Source: Pseudoxanthomonas sp. JBR18 (GTDB lineage: Bacteria > Pseudomonadota > Gammaproteobacteria > Xanthomonadales > Xanthomonadaceae). Taken from it: a DNA stretch of 64,000 nt. Positions 45,066 to 54,552 of this stretch are shown here, in pieces. The translations under genes were made by a program, and so were the position numbers. Within the stretch, counting starts at the first letter, position 1. Every line of letters begins with the position of its first letter. The notes beneath the pieces are model-generated. The model was not told where the DNA came from. It saw only the letters and a program-made list of their open reading frames with translations, and did no database searches. The stretch covers positions 620,001-684,000 of the forward strand of contig NZ_CP116339.1 of the NCBI RefSeq assembly GCF_028198165.1. Direction: 5' to 3'.

Positions 45066-45705
45066 GGCGGGTCTGGATCAGGGGCGTTTCGAACGGCTTG
45101 TCCACCACGGCACGCAGGCCATGGATGTGCACGCGCAGGGAATCGGAATCGGGCAGCTCCTCGCCCCACACGCGGGTTTCCAGCTCCTGGCGGGTCACCA
45201 CGGCCGGGGAGGCTTCCATCAGCGATTGCAGGATCTTCAACGCGGTCGGGTTGAGCTGGAGCAGCTTGCCCTCCCGGCGGACTTCCAGCGTGTCCAGGTT
45301 GTATTCCAGGTCGCCGACATCCAGCACGCGCGTCTGCACGCCCTTGCCGCGGCGCGAGAGTGCGTTGAGGCGCACTTCCACTTCCTGCAGGGCAAACGGC
45401 TTGATCAGGTAATCGTCGGCGCCCGAGTCGAACCCGGCCAGCTTGTTGTCCAGGCTGTCGCGCGCGGTGAGCATCAACACCGGGGTCTGCTTGCGCGCCT
45501 CGTTGCGCAGCTTGCGGCAGACTTCCAGGCCGTCCATGCCCGGCAGGTTGAGGTCCAGCACGATGGCGTCGAAGTCGTGGACCACGGCCAGATGCAGGCC
45601 AGTCACGCCGTCGGCGGCGAAGTCCACGGTGTGGCCGCGGTCTTCGAGATAGTCGCCCAGGTTGGCGGCGATGTCGCTGTTGTCTTCGATGACGAGAATG
45701 CGCAT
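45028..45705 (-). CDS. OmpR-family response regulator (ColR-like)
   Basis: The 225-residue protein has a receiver domain with acidic pocket EDN at residues 7-9, phospho-acceptor Asp in AIVLDLNLPGMDG, and Lys in DDYLIKPFAL, followed by a winged-helix DNA-binding domain (LNPTALKILQSLMEASPAVV ... LRVHIHGLRAVVD). The ATG at 45705 is the natural start (MRILVIEDNSD). Overall it resembles ColR of pseudomonads and xanthomonads. It is followed in the same direction by its kinase. Confidence 0.9.
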   Translation of the reverse strand: MRILVIEDNSDIAANLGDYLEDRGHTVDFAADGVTGLHLAVVHDFDAIVLDLNLPGMDGLEVCRKLRNEARKQTPVLMLTARDSLDNKLAGFDSGADDYLIKPFALQEVEVRLNALSRRGKGVQTRVLDVGDLEYNLDTLEVRREGKLLQLNPTALKILQSLMEASPAVVTRQELETRVWGEELPDSDSLRVHIHGLRAVVDKPFETPLIQTRHGIGYRIAAPEA

Positions 45706-46171
45706 AGGTGTCTTCTTAAAGGGGATTCTGTTCTCGGGGGAGGGACGCGCCCTGATTGCGCTGGACGGCGTCCAAAGTCTGCTCGTGGGCGCGTTCACGT
45801 TGTGCGACCGTCTCGCAGCGTGTGATCGTGCAATGCGAACCAACCCTCTGTTCGCGCATTTAGATCCGCTGGCCGTCCACTTGCACTTGGGCCGGCACCA
45901 TGTTGATCGGCGCTGATCGGGGAATGCCGCAGTGCGCTCATCTGGAGTCAGCGCGTCGACGATGACAGCGCCTCGATCACTGAGGCCTTGAGCGGAATGG
46001 CCAAAGCACCGGGAAAGACTGCGCACGCGAGCGATAACGTATTCATGAGCACACTTCCTCAAGGTTTTCCAGGGAAAGACCGGAACAGCCCTGGGGGCTG
46101 TCGCATCCATTCGCGTCCGGCCCGACGCGATTTTTCGGATTCTGGCACAGATGGGCTGAAGGGCCGCTCGC
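45706..46171. other. Gene-poor region upstream of the response regulator
   Basis: About 470 bases contain no standard gene. The only item seen is a short minus-strand reading frame with a ribosome site (45948-46046). No strong terminator or tRNA was found. The promoter of the two-component operon should lie in its left part. Confidence 0.5.
45948..46046 (-). CDS. Possible small protein or leader peptide, 32 residues
   Basis: An ATG at 46046 has GAGGAAG nine bases upstream and opens a 32-codon frame beginning MNTLSLACAVFPGALAIPL and ending in STR. The first 20 residues are hydrophobic. It lies 240 bases upstream of the response regulator in the same direction. It could be a small membrane peptide or chance; no homologue is recognised. 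Confidence 0.25.
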   Translation of the reverse strand: MNTLSLACAVFPGALAIPLKASVIEALSSSTR

Positions 46172-47050
46172 CTACCCGGCGTGCCGAAGCGCCACCCAGT
46201 CCACCACGGTCCCGGCCACATCGACGCCGGAAACCTGCTCGATGCCTTCCAGTCCTGGGGTCGAGTTGACCTCGAGCACGAGTGGGCCGCGCGCGGAACG
46301 GATCAGGTCCACGCCAGCCACGCCCAGCCCCAGAGTCGCAGCGGCTCGCACCGCCACCTCGATCTCTTCCTGCGAGGCCGTCGCCGGCGCGGCCTCGCCC
46401 CCACGATGCAGGTTGGAGCGGAAATCCCCCTCCGGCGCCTGCCGTCGCATGGCGGCCACGACACGATCGCCGACCACAAAGCAGCGCAGGTCGGCGCCCT
46501 TGGCCTCGCCGATGAACTCCTGCACCACGAAATTGGCATACAGGCCGCGCAGGGCTTCGACCACCGAGCGCGAGGCGGAGAGCTTTTCGGTCAGCATCAC
46601 GCCTGCGCCCTGGGCGCCCTCGTTGAGCTTGATCACGTGCGGGGGCGGACCCAGCAGAGCCAGCAGGTCGGCTGTGTCGTCAGGGTTGTCGCCGAAGACC
46701 GTTCCGGGCAGATCGATCCCGGCCGCGGCCAGGAGCTGATGCGCGCGCAGCTTGTCGCGCGCCCGCAGGATGGCGTCGGAAGGATTGGGGGTGTGGCAGC
46801 CCATCAGCTCGAACTGGCGCAGCACCGCCGTTCCATAACGCGTCACCGAGGCGCCGATGCGCGGCAGCACCGCGTCGAATCCGGACAGCGTCCTGCCGCC
46901 ATAGCGCAGGTCGAAGCGACCGCGATCGATGCGCATGTAGCAGCGCAGCGGATCCAGCACGCGCACCGTATGTCCGCGCTGCCGCGCCGCCTCCACCAGC
47001 CGCTTGGTCGAGTACAGCCGCGTGTTGCGGGAAAGAATCGCCAGTTTCAT
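46172..47050 (-). CDS. rimK: RimK-like ATP-grasp ligase
   Basis: The 292-residue protein begins [20 protein letters not shown], identical in style to E. coli RimK, which adds glutamates to ribosomal protein S6. ATP-grasp motifs are present: [17 protein letters not shown] (phosphate loop), [20 protein letters not shown] and the metal-binding [14 protein letters not shown]. The ATG at 47050 is chosen because upstream codons of the open frame extend into non-conserved sequence. Other RimK-family ligases act on cofactors or amino acids, so S6 modification is likely but not certain. Confidence 0.87.
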   Translation of the reverse strand: MKLAILSRNTRLYSTKRLVEAARQRGHTVRVLDPLRCYMRIDRGRFDLRYGGRTLSGFDAVLPRIGASVTRYGTAVLRQFELMGCHTPNPSDAILRARDKLRAHQLLAAAGIDLPGTVFGDNPDDTADLLALLGPPPHVIKLNEGAQGAGVMLTEKLSASRSVVEALRGLYANFVVQEFIGEAKGADLRCFVVGDRVVAAMRRQAPEGDFRSNLHRGGEAAPATASQEEIEVAVRAAATLGLGVAGVDLIRSARGPLVLEVNSTPGLEGIEQVSGVDVAGTVVDWVALRHAG

Positions 47051-47180
47051 GCGGCTTACGGGGCTGGGAAAACGGCGCATAGCATGACATGCGCCCACAT
47101 CGGCCAAAGCGACGATCAGCCTGAAAGACCACGAGGACTGTGAACCAGAATCGCCGGCAGACACACGGCAGGGACCGACT

Positions 47181-47254
47181 TGGAGCGGGTGAAGGGAATC
47201 GAACCCTCGTCAGTAGCTTGGGAAGCTACAGCTCTACCATTGAGCTACACCCGC
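47181..47254 (-). tRNA. tRNA-Gly (anticodon CCC)
   Basis: The minus strand folds as a tRNA: acceptor arms GCGGGTG/CACCCGC, D-arm GCTC...GAGC, anticodon stem GTAGC/GCTAC with loop TTCCCAA (anticodon CCC), and a T-arm containing GGGTTCGATTCCC. Discriminator T and an encoded CCA end at 47181. Confidence 0.93.
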
Positions 47255-47331
47255 GTTGTGGTCGGAAGTCTATGCCGGCAGCCGCATGCCGCGCAATCCG
47301 CGCCGACGCATTTGGTGGCCCCGGAAACGTC

Positions 47332-47355
47332 GACGCCCGGGCGGACCCGGGCGTC
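47332..47355 (-). terminator. Hairpin terminator after the GDSL autotransporter gene
   Basis: Perfect arms GACGCCCGGG (47332-47341) and CCCGGGCGTC (47346-47355) with a CGGA tetraloop lie 31 bases beyond the stop. A short TTT run follows in the minus direction. Confidence 0.7.
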
Positions 47356-47385
47356 GAAGGCTTCATTGCCAGGCTATGAGCGCGC

Positions 47386-49215
47386 TCAGAAGCTGCCGCC
47401 CAGGCTGAGGAACAGGCCCGCATCGTTGGCCGAGCTCTGGCCGAAGCTGCTGCGCGCACCGATATCGGCCGCCAGTCCACCCAGACGCGCCCGCGCGCCG
47501 ACCATCACGGTTCCGTAGTCGCGGTCGAACTCCACGCCGGGCACCGCGTAGGGCATCGAGCCTGGCAAGGTCTGCAACGAGGCGTAAGCCTGCGAGGCGC
47601 TTTCCTCGAACTCGTGGTTGTAGGCCACCTGGATGTACGGGGACACCGTGGGCGAGATATCGAAGCTCGCCCGCCAGCCGGCGCTGCCGATCAGCGAATC
47701 GAACTCCTGGTCGCCATAGGAAAGCGCCGTGGCCGAGAAATTGTTCTCGTCATAGCCATCCACCTTGATCGTCTGCGACACCAGCGAAAGCACCGGACCG
47801 GTCCGCCAGCTGCCGCCGTGGTTGAAATCGAAGCCGCCGCTCACCGCCGCGGTCAGGTTGCTGCCGTCGGGCGAGCCGGACTGCTTGCGCACGGCCGTGC
47901 CCAGCTCGATCTCGCGGGTGACATCGAAGCTCAGCCAGCTGTAGCTGACCTGGGCATTGACCCAGCCGCCGCGGTCGGCCCACTGGGCGAAGGCACCCAC
48001 GGTCGTGTCCTGTTGCTTGAACTCGCCCGAGGAGTGACCGAAGTCCTGAGTGCCCTTGCCGAAGCCGGCAAAACCGCCCAGCGTCCACGCACCCTGCGCC
48101 CAGTCGATGCCGAACAGGCCGGCCGGCGTCGTGCCCTTGTACAGGTCGCCGTCCTCCTCGCGCTGCAGGTCACCGCGCAGGTCGCCCCACCAGCGCAGGC
48201 CGTGGGCGTCCTCGGCACCTTCGGCATGCGCGGCGACGCGCTCGGCGCGCGAGTAGCCCACCACCGACGCCGCATGCGGCAGCACCGCGACCTGGCGCGG
48301 ACCTTCCAGCACCGAGAGGGCGTACTGACCCAGGACCTCGTGCGCCGCCGTGCTCGGATGCACGCCGTCGGCGAACACGTAATCGGTCGCCGCCGTCGGC
48401 GATGCATAGTTGAGCGGGCTGCAGGTCAGCGAGGACATCGCCCCGCACGCCGTACCGGTCGCGTTGGTGAAGCCATAGGCGCCTGGGTTGGCGGTGATCT
48501 CGTCGATCAGGGTGAAGGTGTCCAGCGGGATCACGCGCAGGCCACTGGCGGCCAGCCCGTTGAACAGTGCGGTGTTGTAGGAGGCAGCCAGCTGGGTGCC
48601 GGCCGCTGAGGTCGCCGCACCCCCTGCCAGGAACTGCGGGGTCTTGCCCAGGTCTGGAATGGTCGGCACCAGCACGTACTCGGCCCCGGCGGCCTGCAGG
48701 GTGCCGACCAGGCCAATCTGGGTGGTGACCGCCGCGCCGATGGTGGCCTGCGCCGGGGCGCCGGCGGCGACCGCGAACAGGTCATTGGCGCCACCCCACA
48801 CCGTGTAGAGCGCATGGGGATCGGCCACTCCGCCGGTGCTGCTCAGGTAGCTGCTGACCTGGCTGGAGAGCGAGGGGATCGCGCCCAGCGCGCTGGTGGT
48901 ATTGGTGCCGACCAGCGCACCGCCCACCGCGTAGTTGGTGCCGCCCTGGTTGTCGCTGGTGGCATCGGTGCCATAGAAGTCGGCCACGTATTCGCCCCAG
49001 ACCAGGCCCGGGTTGGTGGTGAAGCGGCCCACGATCGCCGCGGACGGGCCCGCCACCTGGATCAGGGCCGGGCGGAAGTGCCCCGAATCGGTCAGGCTGT
49101 CGCCGAAGAACACGGTCTGCGAATAGACCTGCTCGGCCTTGGCCTGCGGGGCACCGGCGGCCAGCGCGACGACGACGGCCGCGGCCAGGGTGGACAGGGA
49201 ACGGGGGCTACGCAT
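47386..49215 (-). CDS. estA: GDSL-family autotransporter esterase (EstA-like)
   Basis: This 609-residue protein has a signal peptide (cleaved near AKA, residue 27), a GDSL lipase passenger and an autotransporter beta-barrel from about residue 340 to the terminal Phe. Catalytic blocks are FFGDSLTDSG (nucleophile Ser40), GGTNYAVGG, VWGGANDL and DGVHPSTAAH (Asp and His). The ATG at 49215 has GGAG six bases upstream; another ATG at 49227 is possible. EstA proteins display an esterase at the cell surface and can affect rhamnolipid production and motility in pseudomonads. Confidence 0.9.
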   Translation of the reverse strand: MRSPRSLSTLAAAVVVALAAGAPQAKAEQVYSQTVFFGDSLTDSGHFRPALIQVAGPSAAIVGRFTTNPGLVWGEYVADFYGTDATSDNQGGTNYAVGGALVGTNTTSALGAIPSLSSQVSSYLSSTGGVADPHALYTVWGGANDLFAVAAGAPAQATIGAAVTTQIGLVGTLQAAGAEYVLVPTIPDLGKTPQFLAGGAATSAAGTQLAASYNTALFNGLAASGLRVIPLDTFTLIDEITANPGAYGFTNATGTACGAMSSLTCSPLNYASPTAATDYVFADGVHPSTAAHEVLGQYALSVLEGPRQVAVLPHAASVVGYSRAERVAAHAEGAEDAHGLRWWGDLRGDLQREEDGDLYKGTTPAGLFGIDWAQGAWTLGGFAGFGKGTQDFGHSSGEFKQQDTTVGAFAQWADRGGWVNAQVSYSWLSFDVTREIELGTAVRKQSGSPDGSNLTAAVSGGFDFNHGGSWRTGPVLSLVSQTIKVDGYDENNFSATALSYGDQEFDSLIGSAGWRASFDISPTVSPYIQVAYNHEFEESASQAYASLQTLPGSMPYAVPGVEFDRDYGTVMVGARARLGGLAADIGARSSFGQSSANDAGLFLSLGGSF

Positions 49216-49470
49216 ATGGAACTCCATGGGCTTGCGTGAAGTAACAGGAGATGACGCGCTCCATACGGCAGCGCATTGGGGCGATATGGTTTCACCTCTG
49301 CCATCAGCCACTCACGCTGCACTGCGGCAATACCATCAGACCGACCCGCCAGGGGCACGCACATCCGGGCATGGGATCGCGTCATCCACGCAACCATCCC
49401 GCCAAGTTGGGCGATAATCCCACCATGCGTGCTTCTGCCCCCACCCGATCTTGCGGGTCATGCCCCTGAC

Positions 49471-50205
49471 ATGACCGACCCGTTTTCCAGTCCAGGCGCC
49501 AAGGCCCCGCCCAAGCCGTTCACCACCACCGAAGGCCACCGCCCGGTCCGCAGCTTCGTGCTGCGCCAAGGACGCTTCACCGAGGCCCAGCAACGCGCCT
49601 TCGACCAGGCCTGGCCGCGTTTTGGCCTGGACTACACCGGCCAGCGGCGCGACTACGACGCGGTCTTCGGCCGCCAGGCGCGGCGGGTGATGGAAATCGG
49701 ATTCGGCAATGGGGACGCGCTGCGCTTCGCCGCCGCGCAGGATCCGTCGCGTGACTACCTGGGCCTGGAGGTCCACGCCCCGGGAGTGGGCCGGCTGCTC
49801 AACGCGCTGGACGTCGATGGCGCCGACCACGTACGCCTGTACCACCATGACGCGGTCGAGGTGCTGGCCAACGAGGTGGCCGAAGGCAGCCTGGACGAGG
49901 TCCGCATCTACTTCCCCGATCCCTGGCACAAGAAGCGCCACAACAAGCGCCGCCTGGTCCAGCCCGAGTTTGCCCGGTTGCTGGTCTCGCGCCTGGCCCC
50001 CGATGGGCGCCTGCACCTGGCCACCGACTGGGAGGCCTATGCCGAGCATATGTGGGATGTGCTGGATGCCACCCCTGGCCTGCGCAACCGCGCCGGCGCC
50101 CGTGGCAGCGTGCCGCGCCCGGACTGGCGCCCGCAGACCCACTTCGAGACTCGCGGGCAGAAACTCGGCCACGGCGTCTGGGACCTGCTGTATGACCGCT
50201 GCTGA
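49471..50205 (+). CDS. trmB: tRNA (guanine-N7-)-methyltransferase
   Basis: This 244-residue enzyme methylates G46 in the variable loop of tRNAs using S-adenosylmethionine. The SAM-binding [14 protein letters not shown] and the signature [17 protein letters not shown] are intact. The ATG at 49471 (MTDPFSSPG) gives the normal length; the frame is open upstream across the promoter. It is divergent from the autotransporter gene. Confidence 0.95.
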   Translation: MTDPFSSPGAKAPPKPFTTTEGHRPVRSFVLRQGRFTEAQQRAFDQAWPRFGLDYTGQRRDYDAVFGRQARRVMEIGFGNGDALRFAAAQDPSRDYLGLEVHAPGVGRLLNALDVDGADHVRLYHHDAVEVLANEVAEGSLDEVRIYFPDPWHKKRHNKRRLVQPEFARLLVSRLAPDGRLHLATDWEAYAEHMWDVLDATPGLRNRAGARGSVPRPDWRPQTHFETRGQKLGHGVWDLLYDRC

Positions 50206-50247
50206 TCCCGACCCTGCACGCCCACGCGCGGGAGCCCGAGCCAGGTA

Positions 50248-52113
50248 ATGGATGACGCCGGCCTGACGCTGACCAACGACATGCGCCTGGTGCTCGGGCT
50301 GGTCGGCTTCGTGATGGTCATGTTCCTGTTCGAGCGCATCCGCGCCGACGTGGTGGCGCTGGTCGTGCTGGTCGTGCTCGGCCTGACCGGGCTGGTCGCG
50401 CCAGAGGAAATCTTCGGCGGCTTTTCCGGTAACGCGGTGATGAGCATCATCGCCACCACCATCCTGGGCGCGGGCCTGGACCGGACCGGCGCGCTCAATC
50501 GCCTGGCCTCGTGGCTGCTGCGGCGCGGGCACGGGGTGGAGAAGCGCCTGCTGCTGCTGACCTCGGCCATCGCCGGGCTCAACTCCTCCTTCATGCAGAA
50601 CCCGTCGGTGATGGCGCTGTACCTGCCGGTGGCCGCGCGCCTGGCCTCGCGCACCACGCTCAACCTGCAGCGCATCCTGCTGCCGGTGTGCTCGGCGGTG
50701 GTGATGGGCGGCGCGTTGACGATGGTCGGCAACTCGCCGCTGATCCTGCTCAACGATTTGCTGGTCTCGGCCAACAACAACCTGCCCTCGGGCATGGCCA
50801 CGCTGGAGCCGTTGCGCATGTTCGCGCCGCTGCCGATCGGCCTGGCCCTGCTGTTGGCCTCGCTGGCGTATTTCCATTTCTACGGCGCACGCAAGCTGCA
50901 GCGCGAGACCACACCCTCCTCCAGCGCCGCCCCGGCGCGGACCGAGAGCTACTTCGCCAACACCTACGGGATCGAGGGCGAGGTGTTCGAGCTCACCGTC
51001 ACCGCCGACAGCCCGCTGGTGGGCATGACCCTGGGCGAGGCCGAGACCGTGCACGAGGCGCCGCTGATGCTCGCCCTGCAGACCGGCAACGACACCCGCC
51101 TGGCGCCGCCGGCGGACATGCGCATCTGGGTGGGCAGCGTGCTGGGGGTGATGGGCAAGCGCCAGGACGTGGCCGACTTCGCCCAGAACCAGTTCCTGCG
51201 CCTGTCCTCGCGACTGCGCCACTTCGGCGACCTGTTCAACCCCAGCCGCGCCGGCATCTCCGAGGCGGTGATCCCGCCGACCTCCAGCTTCATCGGCAAG
51301 AGCGCAGCCCAACTGCTGCTGCGCAAGAAGTCCGGCATCAGTCTGCTGGCGATCTACCGCGACAAGAAGGTCGTGCGCGAGGATGTGCGCAAGGTGCCGC
51401 TGCGCGCCGGCGACATGCTGGTCCTGCACAGCATCTGGCAGGACCTGGCGGCCACGGCCAAGGGCGGCGATTTCGTGGTGGTCACCGACTACCCCAAGGG
51501 CGAACAGCGCCCGCACAAGTTCAAGATCGCCATGACGATCTTCGCCGTCACCATCCTGATCGCGCTGACCTCGCGCCTGCCGGTAGCCCTGACTCTGATG
51601 ACCGGCGTGGCCGGCATGCTCCTGACCGGCGTGCTGCGCATGGACGAGGCCTACGCGGCGATCAACTGGAAGACCGTGTTCCTGATGGCCGGGCTGATTC
51701 CCTTGGGCTGGGCGATGGACAGCAGCGGCGCGGCGGCCTGGGTTGCCGGACACACAGTCGAACAGTTGCCCGACGGCCTGCCCATCTGGGTGCTGGAGAT
51801 CGCCATCGCGCTGCTGACCACGGCGTTCTCACTGGTCATCAGCCACGTGGGCGCGACCATCGTGATGGTGCCCATGGCGATCAACCTGGCCCTGGCGGCC
51901 GGCGGCAATCCCACCGCCTTCGCGCTGATCACGGCCCTATCGGCCTCCAACAACCTGATGACCGCCTCCAACCCGGTCATTTCCATGATCACCGGCCCGG
52001 CCAACTACAACGCGCGGCAGATGTGGCGCGTGGGCGGTCCGATGTCGCTGATCTATACGGCGGTGGTGGTGGGCATGGTCAACCTGATGTTCTGGTGGAG
52101 CACCCGGGTCTGA
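50248..52113 (+). CDS. SLC13-family transporter with TrkA-C domains
   Basis: This 621-residue membrane protein has about 12 helices split by two cytoplasmic TrkA-C (RCK-C) domains between residues 230 and 420. The membrane halves carry paired SN-type motifs SSFMQNPSVMALYLP and ALSASNNLMTASNPVISM that form the substrate site in the DASS/SLC13 family. Related proteins transport sulfate, dicarboxylates or other anions; the substrate is not evident. It starts 42 bases after trmB. Confidence 0.85.
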   Translation: MDDAGLTLTNDMRLVLGLVGFVMVMFLFERIRADVVALVVLVVLGLTGLVAPEEIFGGFSGNAVMSIIATTILGAGLDRTGALNRLASWLLRRGHGVEKRLLLLTSAIAGLNSSFMQNPSVMALYLPVAARLASRTTLNLQRILLPVCSAVVMGGALTMVGNSPLILLNDLLVSANNNLPSGMATLEPLRMFAPLPIGLALLLASLAYFHFYGARKLQRETTPSSSAAPARTESYFANTYGIEGEVFELTVTADSPLVGMTLGEAETVHEAPLMLALQTGNDTRLAPPADMRIWVGSVLGVMGKRQDVADFAQNQFLRLSSRLRHFGDLFNPSRAGISEAVIPPTSSFIGKSAAQLLLRKKSGISLLAIYRDKKVVREDVRKVPLRAGDMLVLHSIWQDLAATAKGGDFVVVTDYPKGEQRPHKFKIAMTIFAVTILIALTSRLPVALTLMTGVAGMLLTGVLRMDEAYAAINWKTVFLMAGLIPLGWAMDSSGAAAWVAGHTVEQLPDGLPIWVLEIAIALLTTAFSLVISHVGATIVMVPMAINLALAAGGNPTAFALITALSASNNLMTASNPVISMITGPANYNARQMWRVGGPMSLIYTAVVVGMVNLMFWWSTRV

Positions 52114-52147
52114 GCCGGCCACCAGACCCGATTACATAAGAACCCGC

Positions 52148-52534
52148 ATGGCGCTGAATTTGCATCTGCTTGAAGAACGCTCGGCGGTGTGCCGACTGCC
52201 CGCTGGTTCATCGCTACCGGCGTGGTTCATTCCCGGTGCGCTGGCGCATGTGAGCTGGACCCACGAAGAGGTGTCCATCGTCTGTCAGGAGGACCAGGCG
52301 CCCGAGGACGCGCAATGCGAGCGCGGCTGGCGCACGCTGATGCTGCGCGGCCCGTTCGCGTTCGATCAGACCGGGATCCTGACCCAGGTGCTCGATCCGC
52401 TGGCGCAGGCCGGCGTGGGGATCTTCGCCGTCTCCACCTTCGATACCGACTACGTGATGGTCAAGCAGCATCAGCTGCCGGAGGCCCTGCAGGCCCTGCG
52501 CGCCGCGGGCCACACCCTCCACGAGCATCGCTAG
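52148..52534 (+). CDS. ACT-domain protein
   Basis: The 128-residue protein has an N-terminal ACT-like domain and a second one (FDQTGILTQVLDPLAQAGVGI, FAVSTFDTDYVMVKQHQL), the ACT_7 pattern of amino-acid-binding regulatory proteins. It may bind an amino acid; no enzyme is attached. Its stop codon shares bases with the stop of the convergent Rieske gene. Confidence 0.8.
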   Translation: MALNLHLLEERSAVCRLPAGSSLPAWFIPGALAHVSWTHEEVSIVCQEDQAPEDAQCERGWRTLMLRGPFAFDQTGILTQVLDPLAQAGVGIFAVSTFDTDYVMVKQHQLPEALQALRAAGHTLHEHR

Positions 52535-52857
52535 GCGGACAGGACCACCTGGCCTTCGCTCACCTGGACGTCGACCGCACGCAGCGCCTGTCCGCGGCAG
52601 GGACCTGCCACGCAGCGACCGTCCTGCAATTCGAACGCGGCGCCATGCGCGGCGCACACCAGATGCCCCTCGCGGCTGCGCAGGAACTTGCCCGGCGCCC
52701 AATCCAGGCGGCGCCCGGCGTGCGGACAGACGTTGAGCCAGGCGCGCACCGTGTCTGCCCTGCGCAGCACCACCAACGATTCGGGACTGCCGTCGATGAC
52801 GGCCTCCAGCTCGACGGGTTCCCCATCGATCAGGGCGTCAAACGCAATCAAGGCCAT
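52531..52857 (-). CDS. Rieske [2Fe-2S] ferredoxin-like protein
   Basis: The 108-residue protein has the Rieske cluster ligands CPHA at about residue 44 and CAAHG at about 68, so both Cys-x-His and Cys-x2-His pairs are intact. Small stand-alone Rieske ferredoxins transfer electrons to oxygenases or act as redox subunits; no oxygenase gene is adjacent. It overlaps the ACT-domain gene tail to tail in CTAG. Confidence 0.85.
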   Translation of the reverse strand: MALIAFDALIDGEPVELEAVIDGSPESLVVLRRADTVRAWLNVCPHAGRRLDWAPGKFLRSREGHLVCAAHGAAFELQDGRCVAGPCRGQALRAVDVQVSEGQVVLSA

Positions 52858-52940
52858 GGTCTTAACAAAGGTTTCACACGATTCCTGCTCAGGGCGCCAT
52901 ACTGACCCATCGGTTCCCGCCGCATTCTGTCACGAGCCCG

Positions 52941-53219
52941 ATGATCCGTACGTTCTCATTCGACAGCCAACGCCTGCGTGCCGCGTTCGCGCCACGCAAG
53001 CCCCGTCACCCGCTGCTGCGCCTCGTGGTCGGCCTCATCGGCCTGGGCGTGCTCTGCGTGCTGGTGTTCTTCGGCCTGTTCGTCGGCGCCGGCATGCTGG
53101 CCGCCGGTATGGCCTACCGGATGCTGCGCCCGCGTCCACGCCAAGCCTCCCAGGGGCGCCGCGTGGTGGAAGGCGAATACGAAGTCGTCCGCAAGCAGGC
53201 CTTGCCGCTGTCGCACTAG
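52941..53219 (+). CDS. Small single-pass membrane protein, function unknown
   Basis: The 92-residue product has a basic N-terminus (FAPRKPRHP), one long hydrophobic stretch near 26-58 (LVVGLIGLGVLCVLVFFGLF) and a basic C-terminus with GRRVVEGEYEVVRKQAL, a motif shared by small xanthomonad proteins. No function is known. It precedes the FAH hydrolase gene by 66 bases. Confidence 0.65.
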   Translation: MIRTFSFDSQRLRAAFAPRKPRHPLLRLVVGLIGLGVLCVLVFFGLFVGAGMLAAGMAYRMLRPRPRQASQGRRVVEGEYEVVRKQALPLSH

Positions 53220-53285
53220 ACCTCGGCGCCGGCTTGACGCATGGCGCTTACACTTGCGCATTCTCCGATCGTTAGGAATGCGACG

Positions 53286-53993
53286 ATGTCCGATGTGATT
53301 CCCGCGCCCGTGCAGGCGCGCGTCCCCGTGCGTGGCGGCGGCACCTTCCCGGTGCGCCGGATCTATTGCGTGGGCCGCAACTTCGCCGATCACGCCCGCG
53401 AGATGGGCGCCACCGCACCGGCATCCAAGGCCGAGCGCGGCACGCCGACATTCTTCTCCAAACCTGCCGATGCCATCGTCACCGGCGATGCCGATGTGCG
53501 CTATCCGCGCAGCACGCAGGACCTGCACCACGAGGTGGAACTGGTCGTCGCGCTGGGGCGCGACGCACGGGCTGGCGTGCTGCCCGAGGAGGTCGCCAGC
53601 AGCCTGGTTTTCGGCTATGGCGTGGGTCTGGACCTGACCCGACGCGACCTGCAGGCTGCGGCAAAGAAGGCCGGACTGCCGTGGGACACGGCCAAGGGAT
53701 TCGACCAGTCCGCGCCGATCAGCGAACTGGTCCCGGCCGCCGAGGTGGACGGCCTGGATGCGCGCACGCTCTCGCTTGAAGTCAACGGCGCGCTGCGCCA
53801 GCAAGCACCGCTGACCGATATGATCTGGAACGTGCCGGAGATCCTGCACGAACTGTCCAAGCTCTACGCCCTGAAGGCGGGCGACCTGGTGTTCATGGGC
53901 ACGCCGTCGGGCGTGGCGGCCCTGCAGACCGGCGACCGCTATCTCGCCCGACTCGAGGGCGTGGTCGAGTTGCAGGGCGGCATCGTGGCCTGA
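53286..53993 (+). CDS. Fumarylacetoacetate hydrolase-family protein
   Basis: This 235-residue protein is an FAH-fold hydrolase or decarboxylase. It shows RIYCVGRNFADHAREMG, metal ligands in HHEVELVVALG and GYGVGLDLTRRDLQ, and the C-terminal KAGDLVFMGTPSGV. Family members cleave fumarylpyruvate, acylpyruvates or oxaloacetate. A fumarylpyruvate-type role is plausible from length and motifs. The ATG at 53286 follows a GGAATGCGAC region. Confidence 0.85.
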   Translation: MSDVIPAPVQARVPVRGGGTFPVRRIYCVGRNFADHAREMGATAPASKAERGTPTFFSKPADAIVTGDADVRYPRSTQDLHHEVELVVALGRDARAGVLPEEVASSLVFGYGVGLDLTRRDLQAAAKKAGLPWDTAKGFDQSAPISELVPAAEVDGLDARTLSLEVNGALRQQAPLTDMIWNVPEILHELSKLYALKAGDLVFMGTPSGVAALQTGDRYLARLEGVVELQGGIVA

Positions 53994-54059
53994 CCGGGCA
54001 TGCACGCCGTCCTGCGCTAGGCTGGCTGCGCTTCCCCTCCCCCATACAAGGAACCCACC

Positions 54060-54473
54060 ATGGGCATGATGAGCGAATTCAAGACCTTTGCAATGCGCGG
54101 CAACGTGATCGACCTGGCCGTGGGCGTGGTCATCGGCGGGGCGTTCGGCAAGATCGTCACCTCGCTGGTGAACGACGTGATCATGCCGCCGATCGGGCTG
54201 CTGATCGGTGGCGTGGACTTCTCTTCGCTGGTGGTCACCCTGCGCCAGGCCAGCGTCGATGCGGCCGGCACCGAGATCCCGGCGGTGACCATCAACTACG
54301 GCACCTTCATCAACATCGTCATTCAGTTCCTCATCATTGCCTTCGCGGTCTTCCTGGTGGTGCGCGGAATCAACCGCCTCAAGCACAAGGAGGAAGCCAA
54401 GCCGGCCGCCCCGGCCGCGCCGCCGGAAGACGTGCTGCTGCTGCGCGAGATCCGCGACGCGCTCAAGAAGTAA
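54060..54473 (+). CDS. mscL: Large-conductance mechanosensitive channel
   Basis: The 137-residue protein is a full MscL: N-terminal helix [20 protein letters not shown], pore helix with [18 protein letters not shown], periplasmic loop, second membrane helix ([18 protein letters not shown]) and a charged C-terminal bundle ending ALKK. It releases solutes under osmotic downshock. An AAGGAA site precedes the ATG. Confidence 0.95.
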   Translation: MGMMSEFKTFAMRGNVIDLAVGVVIGGAFGKIVTSLVNDVIMPPIGLLIGGVDFSSLVVTLRQASVDAAGTEIPAVTINYGTFINIVIQFLIIAFAVFLVVRGINRLKHKEEAKPAAPAAPPEDVLLLREIRDALKK

Positions 54474-54499
54474 TCCAGCGCGCACTCCGCCGGAAATCC

Positions 54500-54531
54500 G
54501 GGAGCCGCGGGCTGTTAAGCTCGCGGCTCCC
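54500..54531 (+). terminator. Hairpin terminator after mscL
   Basis: Perfect 10-bp arms GGGAGCCGCG (54500-54509) and CGCGGCTCCC (54522-54531) with a 12-base loop lie 26 bases after the mscL stop and are followed by CTCATTCT. Confidence 0.65.
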
Positions 54532-54552
54532 CTCATTCTGGAGCGTGCCTGC

